Shown piece by piece: positions 18,552 to 26,568 of a stretch of DNA of 64,000 nt. The notes under the pieces were generated by a model, which worked only from the letters and a program-made list of their open reading frames with translations, was not told where the DNA came from and ran no database searches. Within the stretch, counting starts at the first letter, position 1. Every line of letters begins with the position of its first letter. Position numbers and translations under genes: made by a program. Source of the stretch: an uncultured Clostridia bacterium (lineage in GTDB: Bacteria; Bacillota; Clostridia; Oscillospirales; CAG-272); the NCBI GenBank assembly GCA_944392615.1, contig CALXXF010000005.1:23290-87289 (forward strand). Direction: 5' to 3'.

Positions 18552-18986
18552 TTACTCAGCGTCGTCAGACGGCGCCTCTGTAGCGGGCGAAGCCTCCGTA
18601 GTAGTCGGGGCGGCGCTTGTATCGTCCGCTCCGCTTGTTGTCTGCTCGGGTTCTTCTTCCTCTTCCTCTTCCTCGGTCGTAGCCGAAGTCTCAGGGAGAC
18701 CGTAATAGTCATCGGGATTGCCGTAGTCGACCTTTGCCTTGGAAAGCTGGGTGACGTAAAAGGTGATAACAATGGCAACAAATATTATAGAAAGTACCAA
18801 AACGAGCTTGTTGCGTCTTTTATCCTTGGTCTTTACCTTGCCCTGCCCGAAAAAGTTTTCCGAGGCACTTCCCGTTATGGTAGCTGAAAGACCGGTGTCC
18901 TTGCTCGAAATAAGAAGGATCGTAACGGTAAGGATGACCGCCATGACGCATATGGCGATGCCCAGTACGATTTCAAGAATTTCCAA
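18552..18986 (-). CDS. secG: Preprotein translocase subunit SecG with acidic C-terminal extension
   Basis: SecG is the small, non-essential two-helix subunit of the SecYEG export channel. The first about 85 residues fit: helix 1 (VLGIAICVMAVILTVTILLI), a loop with SENFFGQGK, helix 2 (LVLVLSIIFVAIVITFYV). A further 55-60 residues form a Glu/Thr/Ala-rich tail including a run of eight Glu, making it about twice the usual length. GGAGG lies 8 bases before the TTG at 18986; an in-frame ATG at 19001 has no ribosome binding site of its own and itself overlaps that GGAGG. The usual downstream partner rnr/smpB is absent. Confidence 0.82.
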   Translation of the reverse strand: MEILEIVLGIAICVMAVILTVTILLISSKDTGLSATITGSASENFFGQGKVKTKDKRRNKLVLVLSIIFVAIVITFYVTQLSKAKVDYGNPDDYYGLPETSATTEEEEEEEEPEQTTSGADDTSAAPTTTEASPATEAPSDDAE

Positions 18987-19163
18987 TTTCAATTCCTCCA
19001 TGTAAGAGAACTATGCACACGCAGGAGGCTGTGCAAAAAGAAACCCGGGGCAAGCATGAACGTCTCCCCCGAGCACGAAAAATCGGGATCTGTCTTAAAT
19101 TGAACCGCTTGTCCACGGAGTGCGCCGAATTGCGGTCGCGGCGGAGAAAACTCCGCCGCAGTG

Positions 19164-19240
19164 TGGTGGGCCATCAGGGACTCGAACCCCGGACCAACCG
19201 GTTATGAGCCGGTAGCTCTGACCAACTGAGCTAATGGCCC
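19164..19240 (-). tRNA. tRNA with CAT anticodon (Met, or Ile2)
   Basis: A 77-base cloverleaf with encoded CCA. Acceptor arms GGGCCAT/ATGGCCC, D-arm AGCTCAGTTGGTCAGAGCT, anticodon stem ACCGG/CCGGT with loop CTCATAA (anticodon CAT), and T-arm GGGGTTCGAGTCCC are all visible. CAT can mean elongator methionine or, after lysidine modification, isoleucine AUA; sequence inspection alone does not decide. It is not an initiator tRNA, because the stem lacks the three consecutive G-C pairs. Confidence 0.95.
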
Positions 19241-19272
19241 GCAAACAAACGCCCTTCACAAAGGCAGAAGTA

Positions 19273-19301
19273 AGTATATCACACAAAAACATGTTTGTCA
19301 A
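19273..19301 (-). promoter_or_regulatory. Promoter of the CAT-anticodon tRNA
   Basis: Read leftward: TTGACA (19301-19296), 17 bases, TATACT (19278-19273), about 32 bases before the tRNA. Confidence 0.85.
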
Positions 19302-19303
19302 TA

Positions 19304-19331
19304 CCATATTTCAAAAAAAATTGAAATATGG
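19304..19331. repeat. Inverted repeat abutting the tRNA promoter
   Basis: A perfect 11-bp inverted repeat (CCATATTTCAA / TTGAAATATGG) around a 6-base A/T loop, ending two bases from the -35 box. It could be an upstream element or operator-like site, or the AT-rich terminator of the glycosyltransferase gene. Confidence 0.6.
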
Positions 19332-19410
19332 AAAAAAATAAATCCGGCATAAATCCGGCACCGCATTTATCACCGGCAGAGGCGGCTATATAGCCGTTAA
19401 TGCCTTTTAC

Positions 19411-19447
19411 GCAGAGCTTCCGCAACATGGCATTGCAGAAGCTCTGC
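19411..19447 (-). terminator. Hairpin downstream of the glycosyltransferase gene
   Basis: A 10-bp stem (GCAGAGCTTC / GAAGCTCTGC) lies 30 bases past the leftward gene's stop. There is no proper T-tract, so termination here is likely but not certain. Confidence 0.45.
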
Positions 19448-19476
19448 ATAAAACAAGGACCGGCTTTGCGGGAAGA

Positions 19477-20649
19477 TCAAGCCTGCACGCCAGACGGCTG
19501 TTCTTCGGTATTATCGTCTGTTTTGCGGCTCTGTCTGAGCAGCTCTTCAACGCAGTCACATATATCGCTTGCCGCATGCCTGTTTATATACTTTGCCTGC
19601 GCGTTTTTCATCTCTTTAGCATAGTTTTCATCAAATATGCGTATGAGCGCGCTTTTTATTTCGCGGCGCGGCTTTCTGACGTAAAGGCTCATTCCGAGCC
19701 CTGCGAAAAAGGCGGCGTTTATAGTTTCACAGCCAGGGATCGGAGCAAGATGTATGAGCGGTGTTCCGGTAACCGCCGCTTCGGTGGAGGAAAGACCTCC
19801 GGGCTTTCCTATGAAGCAGTCGCACGCCTTCATGTAGACAGCCATTTTATCGGTGCTCTTCAATATCACGAGTTTGTTATTGCCCGAATATTTTACGGAC
19901 AGTCTGCGGAAAAGCTTTTCGTTGTTTCCGCACACTACCGTGAGGCGTATATCTTCTCTTTTGCTCACATATGACACCAGTGTGCGCAGGGCGGTCGTGA
20001 GCTTCCCGGCCCCGATGCTGCCGCCTGACAGCAACAGGTACTTTATTTCCGGTTCATAGCCAAGCGTTTTCCTCGCCTCTTCTCTCGTCATGCCGTCTGT
20101 GAACGCCGCCCTCACGGGTATGCCGCAGGACCTCAGCTTTTCCCTCGGTATGCCATAACCGACGTATTGCGGTTCGAGCAGGTCGCAAGCCGTTACAGTA
20201 AGGTCGCAGTTAGACTCCTCCATGAAGGGTATGCAGGCATAGTCGGTGGATATAAGTACAGTGGGAGGTACCTCAAAGCCTGTGTTTCTCAGATTTGCAA
20301 GTATAAGCGTCGGATAAAGATGAGGCATGAGTATGAAGTCAAAATGATTTTCCGAAAGGTATCTGCGCATGTGCGGTACCATTCTGCGGTTCAGCCTGTA
20401 TACCGGGGATTTTATCGGGAGATGACGGTATTTTTCAGCCAGAAAATAAGCGAATCCGAAAATGCGGGGGGATTTCTGTACCAGTTTTACGTAAGAGTTG
20501 CTTATCACGAGGCTGACTTTTTCGCCCGCAAGTGTGTATGGGTCGAGAAAGGTAACGTTGTGTCCTCTTTTTTTCAGCTCATCGGCAAGAGCCATCCCGG
20601 CGCTGTTGTGACCTCCGCCGGTCGAGCAAGACATTATAAGCGCTTCCAT
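19477..20649 (-). CDS. MGDG synthase/UgtP-type glycolipid glycosyltransferase
   Basis: This 390-residue GT-B enzyme of the diacylglycerol-glucosyltransferase (UgtP/MGD1, GT28) family builds glycosyl-diacylglycerol membrane lipids from UDP-sugars. Visible are ALIMSCSTGGGHNSAGMAL at the N-terminus (acceptor domain), LLLSGGSIGAGKL in the linker region, and the UDP-sugar site GKPGGLSSTEA followed by PIPGCETINA. I use the ATG at 20649, with AGGA about 10 bases upstream, over the GTG at 20667, whose GGA is almost touching. The start overlaps the plsY-like gene by 16 bases, so the pair is one lipid-synthesis operon. Confidence 0.85.
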   Translation of the reverse strand: MEALIMSCSTGGGHNSAGMALADELKKRGHNVTFLDPYTLAGEKVSLVISNSYVKLVQKSPRIFGFAYFLAEKYRHLPIKSPVYRLNRRMVPHMRRYLSENHFDFILMPHLYPTLILANLRNTGFEVPPTVLISTDYACIPFMEESNCDLTVTACDLLEPQYVGYGIPREKLRSCGIPVRAAFTDGMTREEARKTLGYEPEIKYLLLSGGSIGAGKLTTALRTLVSYVSKREDIRLTVVCGNNEKLFRRLSVKYSGNNKLVILKSTDKMAVYMKACDCFIGKPGGLSSTEAAVTGTPLIHLAPIPGCETINAAFFAGLGMSLYVRKPRREIKSALIRIFDENYAKEMKNAQAKYINRHAASDICDCVEELLRQSRKTDDNTEEQPSGVQA

Positions 20650-21257
20650 ATAGGTCTTATCCTGCACTTTCCTTTTTCTTCATTGCTTTTTACAAGTCTG
20701 AACATTATTATGGCAGTTATAAGCAGGTATCCGTGCATTACCCTCACTCCTCCCGGCACGAGAAACAACAGCGGTATCGCGCACAGATATGTGAATACCG
20801 TGCGGTAATAGTGAGGGGATATCACTATGAAAAGGGAGAAGAATATGAATACGGCGGCAAGGGTGGCTGCCGGAAGTATATTTGGAAACAGACCGAGCAG
20901 GCTCCCGAAGCTCACGGCAATGCCTTTTCCGCCCCTGAATCCGTGAAATACAGGAAAGGCGTGCCCGGCTACAGGCGCAGCCATTACCAGGCAGAGAAGA
21001 ATATCAAATCCGGTTTTCTCCTGCCTTGTGTTCGTGTTGTAAATGAATACCGGCAGAAAGCCCTTGGCAAGGTCGCAGAAGAGCGTAAGCGCGCCGCATG
21101 CAAATCCGCCGTATCTGAATGCATTGAAGGTTCCCGGATTGTTGTCCGGGCTCTGACATGCTATGTCTCTTTTGGTGAGTATCCTGCCCCAGTATTGCGC
21201 GAACAGCAGACTTCCGAGAAAATACCCGGCGACGGAGCATATGAGAGCTACGAGCAT
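20634..21257 (-). CDS. plsY: PlsY-like glycerol-3-phosphate acyltransferase
   Basis: The 207-residue, multi-helix membrane protein belongs to the family that transfers acyl groups from acyl-phosphate to glycerol-3-phosphate, the first step of phospholipid synthesis. Motif 2 is clear (GHAFPVFHGFRGGKGIA near 97-113). Motif 1, usually SGNxGxTNxxR, reads SPDNNPGTFNAFRYGG near 36-51, a form I associate with a clostridial PlsY side branch. Whether it is the housekeeping enzyme or a paralogue is open. AAAGGA is upstream of the ATG. It is cotranscribed with the glycosyltransferase. Confidence 0.8.
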   Translation of the reverse strand: MLVALICSVAGYFLGSLLFAQYWGRILTKRDIACQSPDNNPGTFNAFRYGGFACGALTLFCDLAKGFLPVFIYNTNTRQEKTGFDILLCLVMAAPVAGHAFPVFHGFRGGKGIAVSFGSLLGLFPNILPAATLAAVFIFFSLFIVISPHYYRTVFTYLCAIPLLFLVPGGVRVMHGYLLITAIIMFRLVKSNEEKGKCRIRPIWKRL

Positions 21258-21439
21258 ATGATATGGTTCAGTCCTTTCTCTGAAATGTCTTTTAACGAAT
21301 GTCTTCCGGATAATTGAATACTCTGCGTCTTGTGCTGTAATTCTAAAGAAATATTCAACGGGAATGCGATGCGTTTTTGTGCGCGTGATGCGGGGCTGAA
21401 TAATGAGCTTTTAGGAGTTTTCCCGTTCACAGACGTCTC

Positions 21440-21720
21440 TTTTGGATTTCTGCTTCCTCAAATTTGTATGTCACTGTCTTTTCGGAAAAATTTCAGAAAA
21501 TCCCTCCGGACAGTTTTTCAGAAAGCGTTCTGAAAGCGTTTCCGAAGAGTCTTCCGAAAAAAACATAAAATATTTCCCGGAGTCTTTTAAAAATTCAAGA
21601 AAATTTTTCAGAGGTGTTTTTTCAGGAATTTTCAAAGAATATTTCTGCAGAATATTTCTGCAGAGCTTTTTGAAAAATCCTTTTCTGAAAATTCCGTTTT
21701 TCAGATCAGTACATTACAGA
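21440..21720. other. AT-rich low-complexity island of TTTTCAGAAAA-like blocks
   Basis: About 280 bases of degenerate blocks built on TTTTCAGAAAATT and its near-complement TTTTCCGAAAA, with one clean duplication of AATATTTCTGCAG near 21637-21665. No credible gene. Together with the flanks it makes a nearly 800-base gap between divergent genes. Confidence 0.6.
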
Positions 21721-21806
21721 CCTTTTGATCAGATAACCATGGCAAAGCCGGCGCGAATTGACGGCTGACAGCAAAAGACGCTATGAACCGAAAAGTTTCA
21801 GGGAAC

Positions 21807-21835
21807 TTGAAAAAGCTGAAAAAATGTGATATAAT
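21807..21835 (+). promoter_or_regulatory. Promoter of the thioredoxin-reductase-like gene
   Basis: TTGAAA, 17 bases, TATAAT with an extended TGn, giving a predicted start near 21842 and a leader of about 210 bases before the ATG at 22054. Confidence 0.8.
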
Positions 21836-22053
21836 CCAAAATTGAATAACGCGCAAGGACAGCAGCGTATACAGTAGCCCATGCATCAGAATATAGCATA
21901 ACTCAAAATCGGTCGAAATACCATAGACAAAAAGTAAACATTGTCAACAAAACGCGAAATTTATCGGGGGAAATGGAGCTTTTTGCCTGTACGTAGCAAT
22001 AAACGCCGCTTTTCTGGGAAAGTTTTGTAGTGAGACGACGGAGGAAATATTAT

Positions 22054-22971
22054 ATGGCTGACAATAGCGAAATCTGTGATGTCATCGTTGTGGGAACCGG
22101 TCCTGCCGGTATATCCGCGGCTGTGAATCTCAAGATACTCGGAGCGGATTTTATTCTGTTCGGACATTCTTCATTGAGTGAAAAGGTTGAAAGGTCTGAG
22201 CTTATAAGAAATTATCCCGGTTTGCCCGAAGTGACAGGTCCTGAACTTAACAGACTGTTTGCAGAGCACCTGTCGGCGGCGGGCGTTGAAATCCGGAATG
22301 AAAATGTTGTCGGAATATACGATATGGGGGACTACCTGTCTGTTTTGACGGATAAAAGAAGCGTTAACGCGTTTTCGGTAATAATCGCTTCCGGAGTACA
22401 GTCGCTCAAACCGGCAAAGGGCGAGCTTGAATTTCTCGGCAGGGGCGTCTCGTACTGCGCCACCTGCGACGGAGAGCTGTACCGCGGAAAGAAAATAGCG
22501 GTGGTGTGCGATTCGCCGGCCCTTGAGCACGAGGCGGTATATCTTTCCTCACTTGCAGGCTATATGTATTACTTTCCGGTCATGAAGGAGACGTCGGTCA
22601 AAGAGAGCGACACTCTAAGAATTGCCGGAGGAACGGTAAAAGAAGTTTCCGGGGGTATGAAGGTACAAAGCGTGATCACATCCTCCGGAGAGTCCATAGA
22701 TGTGGACGGAGTTTTCTTCCTGAAGCGCTCGGTCTCTCCGTCTGCGCTGATGTTCGGTCTTGCCACTGACGAAGACGGTCACATAGTTGTCAGCAGGGAT
22801 ATGTCGGCTTCTGTCAGGGGATGCTTCGCCGCCGGCGACGTAACCGGAAGACCGTATCAGCTTGCCAAGGCGGCGGGAGAGGGCAACACGGCTGCTCACA
22901 GCGCTCTGGCACTTGCAAAGCAGCGCCGTGAAGAACAAAAGCTTCAGAAAATAGAGCGTCAAAATACGTAA
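22054..22971 (+). CDS. Thioredoxin-reductase-like FAD flavoprotein
   Basis: The 305-residue protein has the TrxB layout: FAD site VVGTGPAGISAAVN near 11-24, redox pair CATC (Cys 135 and 138), and the C-terminal FAD motif CFAAGDVTGRPYQLAKAAGEG. The middle domain departs from NADPH-dependent TrxB: the expected GGGDSA(x)EEA reads VVCDSPALEHEAVYL, and the HRRD-type segment that holds the NADPH phosphate reads YMYYFPVMKET. This suggests it does not use NADPH and may be a ferredoxin-dependent (FFTR-type) reductase. GGAGG precedes the ATG. No thioredoxin gene is adjacent. Confidence 0.8.
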   Translation: MADNSEICDVIVVGTGPAGISAAVNLKILGADFILFGHSSLSEKVERSELIRNYPGLPEVTGPELNRLFAEHLSAAGVEIRNENVVGIYDMGDYLSVLTDKRSVNAFSVIIASGVQSLKPAKGELEFLGRGVSYCATCDGELYRGKKIAVVCDSPALEHEAVYLSSLAGYMYYFPVMKETSVKESDTLRIAGGTVKEVSGGMKVQSVITSSGESIDVDGVFFLKRSVSPSALMFGLATDEDGHIVVSRDMSASVRGCFAAGDVTGRPYQLAKAAGEGNTAAHSALALAKQRREEQKLQKIERQNT

Positions 22972-23482
22972 GAGCACAAAAGCGGCGTTTAAAGCGGCAG
23001 AGCGGGAGCCGGAAAAACTGCGGAGTGCCGGCGCGGCAGACCTTGCGTGGAAGAGCAGATACAGCGGAGCAGGAAGAGCAGATACAGCGGAGCTGACAAA
23101 AACGCTTCTGCCTGTACTGCGCTCTGCATCCCATGCGGAGGAAACCGCGCATAAAACCGCGGCGGCGTGAGACATACCACACAGGCGAGTCATCAGCTTT
23201 TCACACAGACATTGCCCCTCCGGAAAGACAGATCTGTAATTTCCGGCTTTAATACGGCATAGTATATCAGGACAGCTGCGCTGATGCGGCGGCGTGTGCA
23301 AACCGCGCCCCCGCTCACAAATGCACCACAATGCCCGTCGCCATACAAACTGCCAGCCGGCGACTGCCATGAGGCGACGGTCTGATTATCACAGGCGCTT
23401 GTGTGAATAGTGCAAGAGCCATAAATAGTGCGAGAGCCGTGAATAACGCGGGAATACAAGAGAATACAGAAGAGATGATCAG
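22972..23482. other. 511-base spacer with short duplications
   Basis: No gene was found on either strand that I can support. It holds two copies of a 21-base unit GAAGAGCAGATACAGCGGAGC near 23050-23095 and an 18-base duplication of the type AGTGCRAGAGCCRTRAATA near 23415-23450. Composition is GC-rich. Confidence 0.5.
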
Positions 23483-24661
23483 ATGATACTGAAACCTTAT
23501 CAGAAAAGATGCTGGGCACAGATCGACCTCGACGCCGCAGCAGAAAATTTTGCAACTGTGAAAAAGGCGGCGGGTGAAAGCCAGGTTTGCTGCGTGGTGA
23601 AGGCAAACGCCTACGGTCATGGCGCAATCAGGCTGTCAAAGCTGTATGAGAGCCTCGGAGCGGGGTTTCTTGCCGTATCAAATATTGAGGAGGCGCTTCA
23701 GCTCCGGGATGCCGGAACGTCACTTCCGATACTCATTCTTGGCTATACCGACCCCGAATGTGCCGCCGTTCTTTGCGGCTCTGACATAACGCAGTGCGTG
23801 TTTTCTATCGACTATGCACGCAGGCTTTCATCCTGCGCCGCGGCCGCCGGCGCGGTAGTAAAGGTCCACATAAAGCTCGATACGGGGATGGGACGTATAG
23901 GGTTTGAGTGCAGAGACGGCAGATTCGCCTCAGAGGAGGTGCTCTCTGTCTTTTGCCTTCCCGCCATTCAGGTTACCGGGATATTTACGCATTTCGCATC
24001 GGCAGATGAAGGAAATGGCGGAAAGGATTATACCATGTGCCAATTCTATTCTTTTACACATGCCGTAGACACTCTTGTCCGGCACGGCGCAGATCCCGGA
24101 ATAAGACACTGTGCCAACAGCGCGGCAATATTTGATTATCCTCAGACGAGACTCGACATGGTACGCGCAGGAATAGTCTTATACGGGCTTGCTCCGTCGG
24201 ATAAAATGAATAATCTGCCGCATATCAAGCCGTGTCTTGAGCTGTTCAGCATAATAGACCACGTGAAGACGGTAAGAAAAAACGAGCCGGTAAGCTACGG
24301 AAGGGATTTTGTTGCCCTCCAGGACATGAAGGTGGCTACGATCCCGGTGGGCTATGCAGACGGGCTCTGGCGTTCAAATTACAGAAACGGGCTTTCAGTT
24401 TCTGTGGGTGACGGAAGAGCGCCGGTGATAGGCCGGATATGCATGGATCAGTGTATGATAGATATAAGCGGAATAGACGGCGCGGGAGTCGGGTCTGTGG
24501 TTAAGCTTTATGCTGCACACGGACCGAACTCGCTCGATTCGCTTGCAAAGGCAAATTCCACCATAAATTACGAGATAGCCTGTGCCGTCGGGCACAGGGT
24601 CCCGCGTGTCTACATGCATGCCGGACGCGAGGAATCCGTTTCTGGTCTTCTTGAAATATAG
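23483..24661 (+). CDS. alr: Alanine racemase
   Basis: The 392-residue PLP enzyme converts L-alanine to D-alanine for peptidoglycan. The PLP lysine lies in VVKANAYGHG near 37-46. Other family motifs are HIKLDTGMGRIG near 131-142, HCANSAA near 210, the substrate-side VSYGRDF near 272-278, VGYADG near 290, and GRICMDQCMID near 312. The length is typical. The ribosome binding site is weak (AGAGATGATC). The gene stands alone, with the large tandem array immediately downstream. Confidence 0.95.
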   Translation: MILKPYQKRCWAQIDLDAAAENFATVKKAAGESQVCCVVKANAYGHGAIRLSKLYESLGAGFLAVSNIEEALQLRDAGTSLPILILGYTDPECAAVLCGSDITQCVFSIDYARRLSSCAAAAGAVVKVHIKLDTGMGRIGFECRDGRFASEEVLSVFCLPAIQVTGIFTHFASADEGNGGKDYTMCQFYSFTHAVDTLVRHGADPGIRHCANSAAIFDYPQTRLDMVRAGIVLYGLAPSDKMNNLPHIKPCLELFSIIDHVKTVRKNEPVSYGRDFVALQDMKVATIPVGYADGLWRSNYRNGLSVSVGDGRAPVIGRICMDQCMIDISGIDGAGVGSVVKLYAAHGPNSLDSLAKANSTINYEIACAVGHRVPRVYMHAGREESVSGLLEI

Positions 24662-24684
24662 AGCTGTATCGCCCGCCGCGCGCT

Positions 24685-25216
24685 ATTTTTAAATAAAGAA
24701 AGACGTATATTCGCACATGCGGCATTTTTAAAAAAGGACGTATCTTCACACACGCCGGAAATTTTTAAAAAAGGACGTATCTTCAAACGCACTGAAATTT
24801 TTAAAAAAGGACGTATCTTCACACACGCCGGAAATTTTTAAAAAAGGACGTATCTTCACACACGCCGGAAATTTTTAAAAAAGGACGTATCTTCACACAC
24901 GCCGGAAATTTTTAAAAAAGGACGTATCTTCAAACGCACTGAAATTTTTAAAAAAGGACGTATCTTCAAACGCACTGAAATTTTTAAAAAAGGACGTATC
25001 TTCAAACGCACTGAAAATTTTTAAAAAGACGTATCTTCAAACGTGCTGAAAATTTTTAAAAAGACGTATCTTCAAACGCACTGAAATTTTTTAAAAAGAC
25101 GTATCTTCAAACGCACTGAAATTTTTTAAAAAGACGTATTTTCAAACACGACGGAATTTTTTAAAAAGGACGTATCTTCAAACGTGCTGAAAGTTTTTTA
25201 AAAAGGACGTATCTTT
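24685..25216. repeat. Large tandem array, about 14 copies of a 35-37 bp unit
   Basis: The unit is GGACGTATCTTCA + variable 10 bases + GAAATTTTTAAAAAA. Two versions of the variable block alternate in groups: CACACGCCGG (second, fourth to sixth copies) and AACGCACTGA (most others), with late variants AACGTGCTGA and AACACGACGG. Copies toward the right end shorten to 35 bases. A degenerate first copy is at about 24702 and a partial last copy at about 25205. Because the unit is not a multiple of three, open frames across it are accidental. Confidence 0.95.
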
Positions 25217-25244
25217 ACACAACAATGTCCGGGAGGACTCAGCG

Positions 25245-26336
25245 ATGAAAAAGATAATGCTCCTTTTCGGCACGCGGCCCGAGGCCGTGAAAATGTGCCC
25301 TCTTGTCACAGAACTTAAAACCCGCAGCGGTATTGAGACCGTCGTGTGTGTAAGCGGTCAGCACAGACAAATGCTGACGGGTGTGCTTTCATCCTTCGGC
25401 GTTACAGCCGACAGGAACATGCGCGTGATGAAAAATTCCCAGACCCTTTCCTCCCTTTTTGCAGCGGTACTTACCGGTACCCAAAAAGCCCTTGCCGATT
25501 TTCACCCTGATGTCGTGGCGGTCCACGGAGACACGATCACCGCATTTGCAGGCGCGCTCGCATGCTTCTTTTCAGGAGTGCCGGTAGCTCATGTCGAAGC
25601 CGGTCTGCGTACCGGCGACATGCGTTCTCCTTTTCCTGAAGAGCTTGACCGACGTGCAATAGCGCTCATGGCAAGCTATAATTTTTCCCCGACAGGGCAG
25701 GCCGCCGGCAATCTCATAAGAGAAGGGGCCGCACCGGAGCGCGTGTGGGTGACGGGCAATACGGTCATAGACGCGCTCAGATATACGGTAAATGAAAATT
25801 ATACCCACCCGGAACTCGAATGGGCATCGGGTGCTCCTCTCGTTCTCGTGACAGCGCACAGAAGGGAAAGTCTTGGCGACACTATGAGAGGAATGCTCAG
25901 AGCGGTGCGCCGCGTCGCCCTTGAAAGACCATTTGTAAGGATATTGTTTCCCGTACATATGAATCCACTTGTAAGAAAAGCGGCTGAGGAAATTCTCGGA
26001 GACCTGCCTTCCGTGCACCTCACCGGTCCCCTTGAGGTCAGGGATTTTCACAACATTCTGGCGCGCGCAAGAATTGTGCTTACAGATTCGGGAGGGGTAC
26101 AGGAGGAAGCCGCCGCTCTCGGAAAACCCACGCTGGTGATGAGGGATGAAACCGAACGTCCGGAGGGGGTTGACGCCGGAGTACTGCGTGCGGTCGGAAC
26201 AGACGAAAACCGGATATACCTGAATTTTATGAAGCTTCTCGATGACCCTCAGGAATATTCCTCTATGGCGCGCCCCTGCGATTCCTACGGGGACGGTTTT
26301 GCTTGCAGAAGAATAGCGGATATACTCGCGATCTGA
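25245..26336 (+). CDS. wecB: UDP-N-acetylglucosamine 2-epimerase (non-hydrolysing)
   Basis: The 363-residue GT-B-like enzyme interconverts UDP-GlcNAc and UDP-ManNAc for cell-surface polymers. Family motifs are FGTRPEAVKMCPL at 8-20, VSGQHRQML near 36, VHGDTITAFAG near 91, HVEAGLRTGD near 117, FPEELDR near 132, and the C-terminal LTDSGGVQEEA near 280. GGGAGGA lies just upstream of the ATG, at the end of the tandem array. It is followed by a UDP-sugar dehydrogenase gene, which suggests joint surface-sugar synthesis. Confidence 0.93.
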   Translation: MKKIMLLFGTRPEAVKMCPLVTELKTRSGIETVVCVSGQHRQMLTGVLSSFGVTADRNMRVMKNSQTLSSLFAAVLTGTQKALADFHPDVVAVHGDTITAFAGALACFFSGVPVAHVEAGLRTGDMRSPFPEELDRRAIALMASYNFSPTGQAAGNLIREGAAPERVWVTGNTVIDALRYTVNENYTHPELEWASGAPLVLVTAHRRESLGDTMRGMLRAVRRVALERPFVRILFPVHMNPLVRKAAEEILGDLPSVHLTGPLEVRDFHNILARARIVLTDSGGVQEEAAALGKPTLVMRDETERPEGVDAGVLRAVGTDENRIYLNFMKLLDDPQEYSSMARPCDSYGDGFACRRIADILAI

Positions 26337-26344
26337 ATCCGCAC

Positions 26345-26425
26345 AGAGGGTCAGGGTACACGCACCGTTACAAAAGGGGTACACGTACCGTTACAAAGGG
26401 GGGGTACACGTACCGGTACAGAGGG
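26345..26425. repeat. Short tandem repeat, about 23 bp, 3 copies
   Basis: Copies of GGGTACACGTACCGTTACAAAG (with GCACCG and GGTACAG variants) lie between the epimerase and dehydrogenase genes. Each copy contains the palindrome-like GGTACACGTACC. Confidence 0.75.
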
Positions 26426-26568
26426 GCATGGTATGCGCACCCATACCATGTATACACCGAGCAAAGCCGTGCTGAGTGGGCGGCAGCCGACAGTGCGCCG
26501 AACATATTCAGCATATTAGTAAAACGTATGTACAGAAAGAATAAAGTTGCAGACAAAGGAGTGTTTGA

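Noticed and set aside
24610..24822. Leftward frame with a repeated KIRPFLKIS peptide
   Set aside because: The peptide is the accidental translation of the tandem array; unit lengths of 35-37 bp do not keep one frame.
24685..25216. Possible CRISPR array
   Set aside because: Units abut with a 25-27 bp constant part and only a 10-base block that comes mostly in two versions. There are no unique spacers of 26-40 bp and no cas genes nearby.
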